A stretch of 21,376 nucleotides of DNA. Origin: Chitinivibrionales bacterium (lineage in GTDB: Bacteria; Fibrobacterota; Chitinivibrionia; Chitinivibrionales; WJKA01). The stretch is from positions 1-21,376 of the forward strand of contig WJKA01000627.1 of the NCBI GenBank assembly GCA_014729375.1, read 5' to 3'. The translations under genes and the position numbers were made by a program. Under the pieces are notes generated by a model that saw nothing but the letters and a program-made list of their open reading frames with translations, was not told where the DNA came from and searched no databases. How positions within the stretch are numbered: the stretch's first letter is position 1; each line of letters starts with the position of its first letter. Positions 1-6,449 of the stretch are shown here, piece after piece.

Positions 1-103
1 GTGCAACATTCCATCCCAGCGACCGAAGAAAAATAGTCAGGAAATCCAGAACATCTTCTTCATCGTCAACAACGAGGATTGTGTTACTTATTTTTTTGCG
101 CAA
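1..103 (-). CDS. Response regulator receiver protein, N-terminal part (runs off the left edge)
   Basis: Reading leftward from a TTG codon at 103-101, the frame stays open to the window edge and gives about 34 residues containing NTILVVDDEEDVLDFLTIF. That is the first beta strand and the acidic Asp-Asp pocket of a CheY-type receiver domain. The phosphorylated Asp and any output domain lie outside the window, so it cannot be told whether this is a single-domain or a DNA-binding regulator. The proposed start lies inside the upstream receiver gene, overlapping it by 20 bases, which suggests translational coupling. No ATG is available in this frame between the preceding codons and the conserved strand, so TTG is the best start; an ATA nearer the strand is less likely. 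The family is clear; the start is inferred. Confidence 0.75.
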   Translation of the reverse strand, partial: MRKKISNTILVVDDEEDVLDFLTIFLRSLGWNVA

Positions 104-464
104 AAAGTTCATCGGTCCTGTCGATCAGTTCCTGTTTGCCGAACGGTTTTGTAATATATGCATCTGCTTTCATAACATGGAGCCCGACCATTTCATCGAA
201 TCCGTCGGATTTGGCCGTGAGAATAGCAATCGGTACGTCGGCAAACTCCGAATCATTCCTGATTATTTTAAATACTTCCCATCCATCCAGCCGAGGCATG
301 CGCAAGTCAAGAAGGATTGCATCGGGCTTATACGATTTTGCCGTATCATATGCAGATTCAGCATCAAGGACCGTTTTTACTTCATAGTCTCTGGTTTCAA
401 GAACAAGCTTTACCAGATCCGCAATGTCCTTCTCATCTTCAACGACAAGTATCTTTTTTGACAT
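84..464 (-). CDS. Single-domain (CheY-like) response regulator
   Basis: This 126-residue protein is a complete receiver domain and nothing more. Visible landmarks are the acidic pocket E9/D10, the phospho-acceptor D53 in DAILLDLRMP, T83 in AILTAK, and K106 in the TKPF motif, so all residues needed for phosphorylation and switching are present. With no output domain it should act by protein-protein contact or as a phosphate relay. A GTAAGGG stretch lies about 9 bases before the ATG. The gene sits 12 bases after a small membrane protein gene and overlaps the start of a second receiver gene, so it belongs to the argF/KaiC-like run. No histidine kinase is visible in the window; its partner is unknown. 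Confidence 0.93.
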   Translation of the reverse strand: MSKKILVVEDEKDIADLVKLVLETRDYEVKTVLDAESAYDTAKSYKPDAILLDLRMPRLDGWEVFKIIRNDSEFADVPIAILTAKSDGFDEMVGLHVMKADAYITKPFGKQELIDRTDELFAQKNK

Positions 465-476
465 GATTACATACCC

Positions 477-776
477 TTACCGTTTCAGGTGCTCTGAAAA
501 AAGCCAGCTCCAGTATCGAAGGCAGATACCGAATGCTATTAGTATTGCTGAAATTCGAATAATCATTGGAAGCGCCGGGGGGATCGTGAAACCAATATTT
601 GCCTGCAGTGTATCGATTGCGAATGCGATAAAAACAAGCACGCCGGTAGCGTACAGTACCCGGTAATACGGTGCGATTTTAAGGGCATCACCAAGCCGGC
701 GGGATAAATATGAAAGCAGCAGCATAAGGAGAACTACCGCCATATCGCAAACGAAAAGATATTTCAGTAATAGCAT
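477..776 (-). CDS. Small three-helix membrane protein, unknown function
   Basis: I do not recognise a family for this 99-residue protein. It has three hydrophobic stretches, about residues 3-25, 39-57 and 69-93. A basic loop (SRRLGDALK) lies between the first two, a Pro-containing loop between the second and third, and the C-terminus is basic (HLKR). By the positive-inside rule the N-terminus is outside and the C-terminus inside. It starts 3 bases after the stop of the preceding gene, has no strong ribosome binding site of its own and is probably translationally coupled. The next gene codes for a CheY-like protein. Its layout closely mirrors that of its upstream neighbour, so the two may be diverged duplicates or two subunits of one membrane complex. 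Confidence 0.8.
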   Translation of the reverse strand: MLLLKYLFVCDMAVVLLMLLLSYLSRRLGDALKIAPYYRVLYATGVLVFIAFAIDTLQANIGFTIPPALPMIIRISAILIAFGICLRYWSWLFSEHLKR

Positions 777-779
777 GGC

Positions 780-1085
780 TTATTTTCGCGGCCGTTTCAT
801 GGTATAGTACAGCAAGATCGAATTCCAGCCCGCTGCAATACTTCCTCCGATAAGAAGAAGGGGCTGCGCGGTACGCAACGGCAGTGAGTCGGGACCCGAG
901 ACCGGTATACTGCAAAAAAGCAGTAGCCAGAGTATCGTTGCAATCAGAAATCCGATTTTTGGTGATGGTTCGGAAAATTTTTTCTGGTAGAATGCTGATA
1001 TCATGTAGCAGAACAGGACAAGACCTGTTGCAAATATCAGGTAGCCCATCAGCAGCATTTCCGAAAAACTGAATTGCTCGTTCAT
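780..1085 (-). CDS. Small three-helix membrane protein, unknown function
   Basis: This 101-residue protein has no family I recognise. Predicted membrane segments are roughly residues 10-31, 44-62 and 72-96. The loop between helices 1 and 2 is basic (YQKKF), the loop between 2 and 3 is Pro/Ser-rich, and the tail is basic (MKRPRK), giving the same predicted N-out/C-in topology as the following gene. Its ATG overlaps the stop of the KaiC-like gene in an ATGA arrangement, and a GGAAAA stretch serves as a weak ribosome binding site inside that gene. Such coupling suggests made-to-measure co-production with the ATPase. A role as membrane anchor or sensor for the ATPase or receiver proteins is inference only. 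Confidence 0.8.
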   Translation of the reverse strand: MNEQFSFSEMLLMGYLIFATGLVLFCYMISAFYQKKFSEPSPKIGFLIATILWLLLFCSIPVSGPDSLPLRTAQPLLLIGGSIAAGWNSILLYYTMKRPRK

Positions 1086-1855
1086 TTCTTTTTTCCGAAT
1101 GCGTTTACAAATGCATCCTGGGGCCGGGAGTGAGTGATTCCGCTCATGATTCCTTCCCTGCCGGCAAATTTCGCTTCAACTTCAATGCCTTTCGGTGTCA
1201 CATTGAAACAGCGGATGTCTTTATGGTGATGGCTTCCGCGCATTTTCAGGATAATAAGCGCTTTCTGGATTTCACTGTCGACTTCGACATACCGGAGAAG
1301 GAAATAGGAGTCGACGATAAACGGGATTTTGCTTGTCACATGGCTCATTTGTCCCATGAGGCTGTCGTTTTCGCGCAACAGAATACTGGTTACTTCCTCG
1401 CGTTTCAGCGAGTTGATAAACTGGCGCTCGATTTCCCGCAATTCGAATTCATCAAGGGAAAGCGATTCGAAATGGGTCATGCTGTCGATTGCCACGCGCT
1501 TGATTTTCATTTTTTCGATGATATCAACAAATTCTCCATCCAGTTTCTCAAGCTCTCCCAGGGTTGTCTGCGGATCGGAGAAAATAACCTTCAGCATGCC
1601 CTTTTCCTCCAGTTCCCTGAAATCCCAGCCGAACTGCAGAGCATCATGGTAATATTGCTGAGGAAATTCTTCAAAGGTGATAATCAGGCCCGGTTCGTTA
1701 TATTTGGTTATGCCGTTATAGACAAATTGCATTGCAAGGGTTGTTTTGCCGGTTCCAGGAGCGCCTTCAATCAGGTTGGCGGTTCCGGGTAGCAGGCCTC
1801 CCGTAAGCATTCTGTCTAAAGCTTTAATGCCGAATGGTACGCGTGGATCTTTCAT
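1082..1855 (-). CDS. KaiC/RAD55-like RecA-family ATPase
   Basis: A single RecA-type ATPase domain of 257 residues. Walker A is GAPGTGKTT at residues 31-39, a KaiC-type acidic pair follows in TFEE (E62/E63), and Walker B is VAIDS at about 121-125. The opening PFGIKALDRMLTGGLLPG is the classic KaiC/RadA-like entry segment. Circadian KaiC has two such domains and about 500 residues, so this is the single-domain group found in archaea and many bacteria, generally linked to signalling and not to timekeeping. The ribosome binding site AGAGGT lies about 7 bases before the ATG. It starts 18 bases after argF and overlaps the next membrane gene by 4 bases. Two receiver proteins downstream in the same run suggest a phospho-signalling context. 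Its substrate and partners are unknown. Confidence 0.88.
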   Translation of the reverse strand: MKDPRVPFGIKALDRMLTGGLLPGTANLIEGAPGTGKTTLAMQFVYNGITKYNEPGLIITFEEFPQQYYHDALQFGWDFRELEEKGMLKVIFSDPQTTLGELEKLDGEFVDIIEKMKIKRVAIDSMTHFESLSLDEFELREIERQFINSLKREEVTSILLRENDSLMGQMSHVTSKIPFIVDSYFLLRYVEVDSEIQKALIILKMRGSHHHKDIRCFNVTPKGIEVEAKFAGREGIMSGITHSRPQDAFVNAFGKKK

Positions 1856-1873
1856 AAGATTTACCTCTGCATA

Positions 1874-2800
1874 TTATGATAAAAGATAATGAATTACCGC
1901 TTTTTGTACATGGAGGCGGTTTTCTGCCTCATCAAGCGCAATCGACTGTTTTGAGTCGAGTATTTCCGATGTAATTTCCTGGCCGCGGTGTGCTGGAAGG
2001 CAGTGGGACACTAATACGTTTTGTGAGCAATGCGCAAGCAGTGCCTTATTGACTTGAAATCCACTGAATGCCTTTTGGCGCACCGATGATTCTTCCTCCT
2101 GTCCCATACTTGTCCACACGTCAGTATAGAGTACCGTTGCATTCCGCACTGCATCGACAAGATCGTGCGATACAGAAATTGTGCACTTGCTTTTCTCAGC
2201 TTTTTCGCTGCACGCAGATATGACCTCGGCAGGCGGTTCGTATCCCGCCGGGCAGGCCAGGGTAAAATTATATCCCATTTGCGCGGCAAGTGCCATAAGT
2301 GATGAACATACATTATTGCCGTCACCGATAAAAACAATCCAGGGGCGGCTGTCGCTGCCGAGATGTTCCCACACTGTTTGAGCAAAGGCAAGTGCCTGGC
2401 ACGGGTGATAGAGGTCGGTAAGCGCGTTGATTACCGGTATCGAGCAGGCCCGGGCCAGTTTGACAATAGTATTGTGAGAATATGTGCGTGCAATAATCAG
2501 ATGAACCCATCGCTGGAGGTTCCGGGCAACATCCTCGACACTCTCCCGTTTGCCGATCTGTACCATCGACGACTCAAGGTTAATTGCATGGCCGCCGAGT
2601 TCGTTCAGCGCGGTTTCAAAGGTGATTCTTGTACGCAGTGAGGGTTTTTCAAAAATCAATACACCGGTTCTTCCGTGCAATATTTTCGCATCGGCCGCGC
2701 CGCGCTCTGCTTTCAGTTTCCGGGCACGCGAAAGAATTCCGGCTATCTCATCATGTGAATAATCAAGTAGTGTTATGCAATCTTTATGTCTGGGCATCAT
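1874..2800 (-). CDS. argF: Ornithine carbamoyltransferase
   Basis: ArgF joins carbamoyl phosphate and ornithine to make citrulline in cytoplasmic arginine synthesis. The carbamoyl phosphate site shows SLRTR (residues 54-58) and HPCQ (132-135); the ornithine-site HCLP is at 266-269, and DVWTSMGQEEE is the usual late motif. HCLP argues for ornithine over aspartate or acetylornithine. I place the start at the ATG-ATG pair at 2800/2797, giving 308 residues, the family's usual length; an in-frame upstream ATG at 2887 would add 29 residues with no counterpart in the family. The site ahead of it is weak (AGAAAAGAAA). It is the first gene of the minus-strand run and no other arg gene is present, so its pairing with the signalling genes is odd. 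Confidence 0.95.
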   Translation of the reverse strand: MMPRHKDCITLLDYSHDEIAGILSRARKLKAERGAADAKILHGRTGVLIFEKPSLRTRITFETALNELGGHAINLESSMVQIGKRESVEDVARNLQRWVHLIIARTYSHNTIVKLARACSIPVINALTDLYHPCQALAFAQTVWEHLGSDSRPWIVFIGDGNNVCSSLMALAAQMGYNFTLACPAGYEPPAEVISACSEKAEKSKCTISVSHDLVDAVRNATVLYTDVWTSMGQEEESSVRQKAFSGFQVNKALLAHCSQNVLVSHCLPAHRGQEITSEILDSKQSIALDEAENRLHVQKAVIHYLLS

Positions 2801-3264
2801 AATTTCTTTTCTGTGAATCCGCGCACGGCACAATGCATTCTCCGGGCGGTGAAAATGTAAAATACATCTTTTTCCTCCCTTTCTCACAATAGTATGTGTT
2901 CATTTTCAAACAAATCATGTTTCGTCGATTGAACCGGATAATAAATAATATTGTATGAAAGCATTTTTTCCTTGCATTGACCCCATGCAATCCTCCATAT
3001 TTAACCTGTGGCAATTTGACAGATTGTTTCCAGTTGTTTTGTGTCTGGACAAATGGCAGTTGCCCGAAAGCACAAGGCGAGAACTCTAATGCTGGGCTGG
3101 TGTTTCGGCTGTACTTTTTTCCGGAGGGAGGAATAATTTACATTCAGAGGCATAATCAGATAATGCCGGATTGTTTATGACGGGAAACCGTCGGGAGATA
3201 CAAAACCGCTCCGTAAATTGTGCACGGGCGGGTAGAAAGAGTGTACTTAACGAGGAGGCTGACA
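2801..3264. other. Divergent intergenic region between argF and spoVG
   Basis: No convincing gene is present in these 464 bases. The region must carry the minus-strand argF promoter and the plus-strand spoVG promoter. On the plus strand a TTGACA at 3016-3021 is a perfect -35 hexamer but has only a poor -10 at the right distance. On the minus strand, weak A/T-rich hexamer pairs occur between about 2890 and 2975. A short imperfect dyad GGCAT...ATGCC (about 3149-3167) precedes spoVG. None of these is strong enough to call. Confidence 0.4.
3252..3258 (+). promoter_or_regulatory. Ribosome binding site fixing the GTG start of spoVG
   Basis: GAGGAGG lies 6 bases before the GTG at 3265. The longer ATG reading of this frame (3220) would place the site inside the coding region and add residues unlike the SpoVG family. 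Confidence 0.8.
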
Positions 3265-3585
3265 GTGGAAATCACAGAAGTAAGAATCAGTTTGCGAAAC
3301 GAGGACAAGCTCAAGGCCTTTGCCAGTATGACCCTTGATAATTGCTTTGTTGTGCGCGGACTGAAAGTCATTAATGGTTCGGACGGATACTTTGTATCAA
3401 TGCCGAGTCGGAAGCACAAAGACGGGACGTACCACGATATAGCGCATCCGATCAACAATGACATGCGTCAGAATATCGAGGACACTGTTCTGGACGCGTT
3501 TGAACAGGAGTTGAACAAATCAGGGCTGTCCGATGGCTTGGGGTCTGCACATCGGCACGAGGAAGTTACGATGGACGCTGAATAA
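3265..3585 (+). CDS. spoVG: SpoVG family DNA/RNA-binding regulator
   Basis: From a GTG start this gives 106 residues beginning with the family signature (M)EITEVRISLRNEDKLKAF and continuing through CFVVRGLKVI, SMPSRK and DIAHPIN, which are the conserved blocks of SpoVG. SpoVG proteins are small nucleic-acid-binding regulators widespread beyond spore formers; in Firmicutes they affect septation, sporulation and virulence genes. The C-terminal tail is polar and variable. In Bacillus the order is spoVG-glmU-prs-ctc-pth; here a tRNA-Gln gene stands where glmU and prs would be and rplY (ctc) and pth follow, so part of that order is kept. The family is certain, the target in this organism is unknown. 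Confidence 0.95.
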   Translation: MEITEVRISLRNEDKLKAFASMTLDNCFVVRGLKVINGSDGYFVSMPSRKHKDGTYHDIAHPINNDMRQNIEDTVLDAFEQELNKSGLSDGLGSAHRHEEVTMDAE

Positions 3586-3586
3586 G

Positions 3587-3605
3587 TTGTGTCTGCCATA
3601 CACAA
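3587..3605 (+). terminator. Weak hairpin just after spoVG, possible terminator
   Basis: TTGTGT and ACACAA can pair around a 7-base loop directly after the spoVG stop, followed by TTGATTTTCT. The stem is short and the T-run is interrupted, so it may be a weak terminator or an mRNA 3' end structure. Confidence 0.3.
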
Positions 3606-3737
3606 TTGATTTTCTAATACTCAGGCATTTTCCGCGCGGCGGGATTTGCCTTTTAAATTTCAAACTACACTATTACCATACTGTTTTTACCTGGAGCCCC
3701 GCCAAATATTATTTTGAAAGATTTATGTCCGGAACGT

Positions 3738-3812
3738 TGGGGCGTCGACAAGTGGTAAGTCACATGGTTTTGGTCCATGCATTCGGAGGTTCGAATCCTT
3801 CCGCCCCAGCCA
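3738..3812 (+). tRNA. tRNA-Gln, anticodon UUG, CCA encoded
   Basis: A full cloverleaf can be drawn. The acceptor stem TGGGGCG pairs with CGCCCCA, the D stem is GAC/GTC with loop AAGTGGTAA, and the anticodon stem is CATGG/CCATG around loop TTTTGGT. The TTG anticodon at 3770-3772 reads CAA. A five-base variable region follows, then the T stem GGAGG/CCTTC (one G-T pair) around TTCGAAT. Discriminator G and an encoded CCA end at 3812. It lies between spoVG and rplY and may be co-transcribed with either; no strong promoter of its own was found in the 150 bases upstream. Confidence 0.95.
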
Positions 3813-3843
3813 TTAATTCCCGCCCCGTGCTGGGTGGACCCTT

Positions 3844-3851
3844 AAAGGAGG
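3844..3851 (+). promoter_or_regulatory. Ribosome binding site fixing the TTG start of rplY
   Basis: AAAGGAGG is a near-perfect anti-16S match. It lies 7 bases before the TTG at 3859; a second TTG at 3853 would be only one base away, too close to be used. Confidence 0.8.
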
Positions 3852-3858
3852 ATTGAGT

Positions 3859-4533
3859 TTGAATATCGAGAAATTAACCACACGCCCCAGAGAAACCAGG
3901 GGGAAATCAAGTGTCCGGAAATCCCGTCAGGAAGGATGGATTCCCGGTGTATTTTATGGTCATGGAAGAGAAACGCGGAATATTGAAGTCGATGCACGGG
4001 AGTTTGCATCACTCGCCAGGGCCAGGAAAGCATCCCACCTGATCGATCTCGGACTCAAGGATGAAAAAGATTCTGTAGCAATCATCAAGGAGATACAGAG
4101 AGACCCGCTTATTCCTGCTGATGTTTATCATCTGGATTTTCAGCATGTGTCGATGGATGAGAAAGTGCGGGTTGATATTGCTGTGGAGATAGTCGGTACT
4201 CCTGTCGGAGTTCAGGAACAGGACGGTATTCTGGGAAATCCGGTAAAAATGGTTGCAGTTAACTGCCTTCCGATGAGCATACCTGAAAAAGTTTCGGTTG
4301 ATGTCTCAGGGCTCCACATCGGCGAAGCGATACATGTCAGTGATTTATCGCTGGCCGACGATGTTGAGATTTTAAATTCTCCTGAGGAAGTTGTTGCGAA
4401 TGTCACCCGGCCGACCAAGCCGAAGGAAGAAGAGGTCGAAACCGAGGAAGGTGTTGAAGAGGGTGCTGATGAAGGGGCCGGAGAAGAAAAGGAATCCGGC
4501 GAGAAAAAGGAATCGCAGAAAGCTTCGGAATAA
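3859..4533 (+). CDS. rplY: 50S ribosomal protein L25, general stress protein CTC form
   Basis: L25 binds 5S rRNA in the large subunit. This 224-residue protein has the two-domain CTC/TL5 layout. An N-terminal 5S-binding domain (about 1-95) holds RGKSSVRKSRQEGWIPGVFYG and IIKEIQRDPL...HLDFQHV, and a C-terminal beta domain (about 96-185) holds VRVDIAVEIVGTPVGVQEQ and VANVTRP. A tail of about 40 residues rich in Glu/Lys ends the protein and is common in this group. The start is a TTG chosen from the ribosome binding site. The gene follows tRNA-Gln and precedes pth by 56 bases, matching the widespread ctc-pth pairing. Identification is secure. Confidence 0.95.
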   Translation: MNIEKLTTRPRETRGKSSVRKSRQEGWIPGVFYGHGRETRNIEVDAREFASLARARKASHLIDLGLKDEKDSVAIIKEIQRDPLIPADVYHLDFQHVSMDEKVRVDIAVEIVGTPVGVQEQDGILGNPVKMVAVNCLPMSIPEKVSVDVSGLHIGEAIHVSDLSLADDVEILNSPEEVVANVTRPTKPKEEEVETEEGVEEGADEGAGEEKESGEKKESQKASE

Positions 4534-4589
4534 CAACGATTGGCTGTCATGCCGGGCGGCTGAAGCTGTCTGCATGGTGATTGAGATAC

Positions 4590-5204
4590 ATGTGGCGGAT
4601 CTTTGACATATTCGGTTGGAAGAAACGATTTCCCCGAAAGGTGGATTTCTTTGTTTTCGGGATCGGCAATCCCGGGGCCCGCTTTCGGGCGACGCGCCAT
4701 AATATCGGGTTCAGGATTGTGGATTCGCTCTATGCATCGCTCGATCGGCAGCGCGGTTTTAGAATTTCGAATGCCCGTCTGGTATGGGGAGTGCATCATA
4801 CCGGTAGGGCGGTGATGTGTGTCAAACCTATGACCTTTGTTAACCGATGCGGGCCGGTATTCAAAGAGCTGGTCCGGAAGTACAATCTGGATTTATCATC
4901 ATGTATGGTGATTACCGATGATCTGCATCTGGACCTGGGAACGATACGACTGCGACGAAGTGGCTCCGACGGCGGGCATAACGGATTGAAATCTATTATC
5001 GGCTGTGTCGGAAAAGGTTTCCCCAGATTACGGTTCGGCATAGGAAAAGTCCCTTCGGGAATGAGCAGTGTCGATTTTGTCCTGGGAAAATTTACTGCAC
5101 AGGAAGAGCGCAGTGTCAGCAGTGCCGTGAACCGGGTAACCGGCGCTCTCGGTATCTTCTTTGACAAAGGTATCGAGGCTGCAATGAGCAGATATAATTC
5201 ATAA
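4590..5204 (+). CDS. pth: Peptidyl-tRNA hydrolase
   Basis: Pth releases tRNA from peptidyl-tRNA that drops off ribosomes. Key residues are visible: GNPG (26-29), the catalytic His in RHNIGF (H37), KPMTFVNRCG with the conserved Asn, TDDLHLDLG with the catalytic-dyad Asp, and GGHNGLKSI with the substrate-binding Asn. I chose the ATG at 4590 (204 residues), with GGTGA 9 bases upstream; a TTG at 4581 would add three residues. The N-terminus carries about 18 extra residues (WRIFDIFGWKKRF) before the first strand, longer than in the usual bacterial enzyme of about 190 residues. It follows rplY in the same orientation, a common pairing. Confidence 0.94.
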   Translation: MWRIFDIFGWKKRFPRKVDFFVFGIGNPGARFRATRHNIGFRIVDSLYASLDRQRGFRISNARLVWGVHHTGRAVMCVKPMTFVNRCGPVFKELVRKYNLDLSSCMVITDDLHLDLGTIRLRRSGSDGGHNGLKSIIGCVGKGFPRLRFGIGKVPSGMSSVDFVLGKFTAQEERSVSSAVNRVTGALGIFFDKGIEAAMSRYNS

Positions 5205-5223
5205 ATTCTTATATAAATCCTGT

Positions 5224-5267
5224 CTTGAGTGAATTATACAAGGTCAAGTTTGTATGAACCGCTCAAG
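5224..5267 (+). promoter_or_regulatory. rpsF leader hairpin resembling the S6:S18 binding motif
   Basis: The 5' leader of rpsF can fold into an outer stem CTTGAG/CTCAAG and an inner stem ATACAA/TTGTAT around an 8-base loop, separated by an internal loop whose 3' side reads GAACCG. An unpaired CCG on the 3' strand beside a stem is the hallmark of the autoregulatory element through which the S6:S18 complex represses its own mRNA, mimicking 16S rRNA helix 22. It sits 13 bases before the AGGAGG of rpsF. The fold is seen by eye; the family assignment is inference. Confidence 0.55.
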
Positions 5268-5292
5268 GCCATAAGACCAGAGGAGGTTTTGC

Positions 5293-5661
5293 GTGAAACG
5301 ACATTATGAGACGGCCGTTGTATTTGACGGAACTCTCTCCAGCGAAGCTGTTTCGCAGGAACAGAAAAAGGTTGAAGATCTTATCAGGCAGCAGGGGAAC
5401 TTCGAGAAAACGGATGCATGGGGCAATCGACGTCTTGCCTATGAGATTAACAGGAAAAAGAGTGGATATTATTGCCTCTTTTACTTTGACAGTGACCGGA
5501 GCATTTCCGGGCACCTGGACAGAGCATTCAAGCTCAACCCCGCCATACTCCGCCACTTGACCCTTGTACGGGACCCGGAAAAAAAGATATATCAGGAAAG
5601 AAAAGGGCATTCGGGCGCCGGAGAGCGACGTGTGAAATCTGAAGTCAGGGAGGAGGCATAG
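5293..5661 (+). CDS. rpsF: 30S ribosomal protein S6
   Basis: S6 pairs with S18 on the platform of the small subunit. The 122-residue sequence shows the usual core: MKRHYETAVVFDGTLS at the start, the WGNRRLAYEI block, GYYCLFYFD, and LNPAILRHLTLV. A basic tail of about 20 residues follows. The start is GTG at 5293, 6 bases after AGGAGG at 5281-5286. It leads the rpsF-rpsR-rplI cluster; many bacteria have ssb between rpsF and rpsR, but here only 4 bases separate them. Expression is probably feedback controlled through the leader structure upstream. Confidence 0.96.
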   Translation: MKRHYETAVVFDGTLSSEAVSQEQKKVEDLIRQQGNFEKTDAWGNRRLAYEINRKKSGYYCLFYFDSDRSISGHLDRAFKLNPAILRHLTLVRDPEKKIYQERKGHSGAGERRVKSEVREEA

Positions 5662-5665
5662 AATT

Positions 5666-5911
5666 ATGCGTAAAATGCGTAAAATGAGAGGTCCAAAGCA
5701 GAGACGGACATGCTGGTTTTGTACACACGGAATCGAGCCGGACTATAAAAATTGCGAAGTTTTGCGCAATTATGTCAGTGAACGAGGCAAAATCCTTCCC
5801 AAGCGAACAACTGCAAATTGTGCGGTCCATCAGCGAAAGACTGCGCGGGAAGTCAAACGTGCCCGGCATATAGCCCTGCTTCCGTTTGTCGCGGAGAATA
5901 TTCATACATAG
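5666..5911 (+). CDS. rpsR: 30S ribosomal protein S18, cysteine-rich (zinc-binding) form
   Basis: The 81-residue protein contains the conserved S18 core (NYVSERGKILPKRTTANC, then QRKTAREVKRARHIALLPFV). Four cysteines, C16, C19, C30 and C52, are placed as in the zinc-binding (C+) version of S18. The strong site GGGAGGAGG lies 9 bases upstream. It follows rpsF by 4 bases, so the S6 and S18 partners are made from one message. Identification is secure. Confidence 0.97.
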   Translation: MRKMRKMRGPKQRRTCWFCTHGIEPDYKNCEVLRNYVSERGKILPKRTTANCAVHQRKTAREVKRARHIALLPFVAENIHT

Positions 5912-5980
5912 CCGCACCATTCAAAAAATCGTTGGCATCGATGAGACTGAAGTGAGACCTATTACAAGGAGAACAAAGCA

Positions 5981-6433
5981 ATGGATGTAATATTAAAACA
6001 GGATTTTGGAAAACTCGGCAAGACAATGGATGTCGTTTCTGTCAAGGAAGGCTATGCCCGCAATTTCCTTTTCCCCCGGGGTATTGCAGTGCTGGCCACT
6101 GAGGGGAACCGGAAAGCTGTTGCCGAGGCAAAAAAAGTGACTGAAAAACGGGAAGAAAAAAAGGCAAAAGAGGCCGGAGAACTGGCAAAGAAAATTGAAA
6201 AAGTCCCCTGTACTATTCCTGTCCAGGTGGGAGAAGAAGACAAATTATACGGATCAGTGGGTGTTCAGGAGATTTGTGATTTTCTCAAAAAAGAAGGGTT
6301 TGAGGTTGAGCGGAGCTCGATCAAGCTTGATGAGCCGATTAAACAACTCGGCGTGTACACGATCGACATCGAGTTGTACAAAAATGTTTCTGCTCAGATG
6401 AAGGTCTGGGTAGTAAAAGATCAAAGCAGTTAG
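5981..6433 (+). CDS. rplI: 50S ribosomal protein L9
   Basis: L9 is a two-domain protein joined by a long helix. The N-terminal domain has MDVILKQDFGKLGKTMDVVSVKEGYARNF-type residues including the RNFLFPRGIA block. Residues about 45-75 form a Lys/Glu-rich connecting helix. The C-terminal domain contains KLYGSVGVQEICDFL and IKQLGVYTIDIEL. Length 150 fits the family. AAGGAG lies a few bases before the ATG. It ends the small ribosomal protein cluster and dapA follows after 16 bases, apparently in the same operon. Confidence 0.97.
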   Translation: MDVILKQDFGKLGKTMDVVSVKEGYARNFLFPRGIAVLATEGNRKAVAEAKKVTEKREEKKAKEAGELAKKIEKVPCTIPVQVGEEDKLYGSVGVQEICDFLKKEGFEVERSSIKLDEPIKQLGVYTIDIELYKNVSAQMKVWVVKDQSS

Positions 6434-6449
6434 GAAGAGGAATACGATT

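Noticed and set aside
1130..1792. 220-residue plus-strand open frame
   Set aside because: It lies fully antisense to the KaiC-like gene, whose Walker motifs are clear; no family features or ribosome binding site.
2977..3180. 67-residue plus-strand frame in the argF-spoVG gap
   Set aside because: No good ribosome binding site, odd composition and no known family; more likely noncoding promoter DNA.
4212..4799. 195-residue minus-strand open frame across rplY and pth
   Set aside because: Antisense to two secure housekeeping genes and without recognisable motifs.
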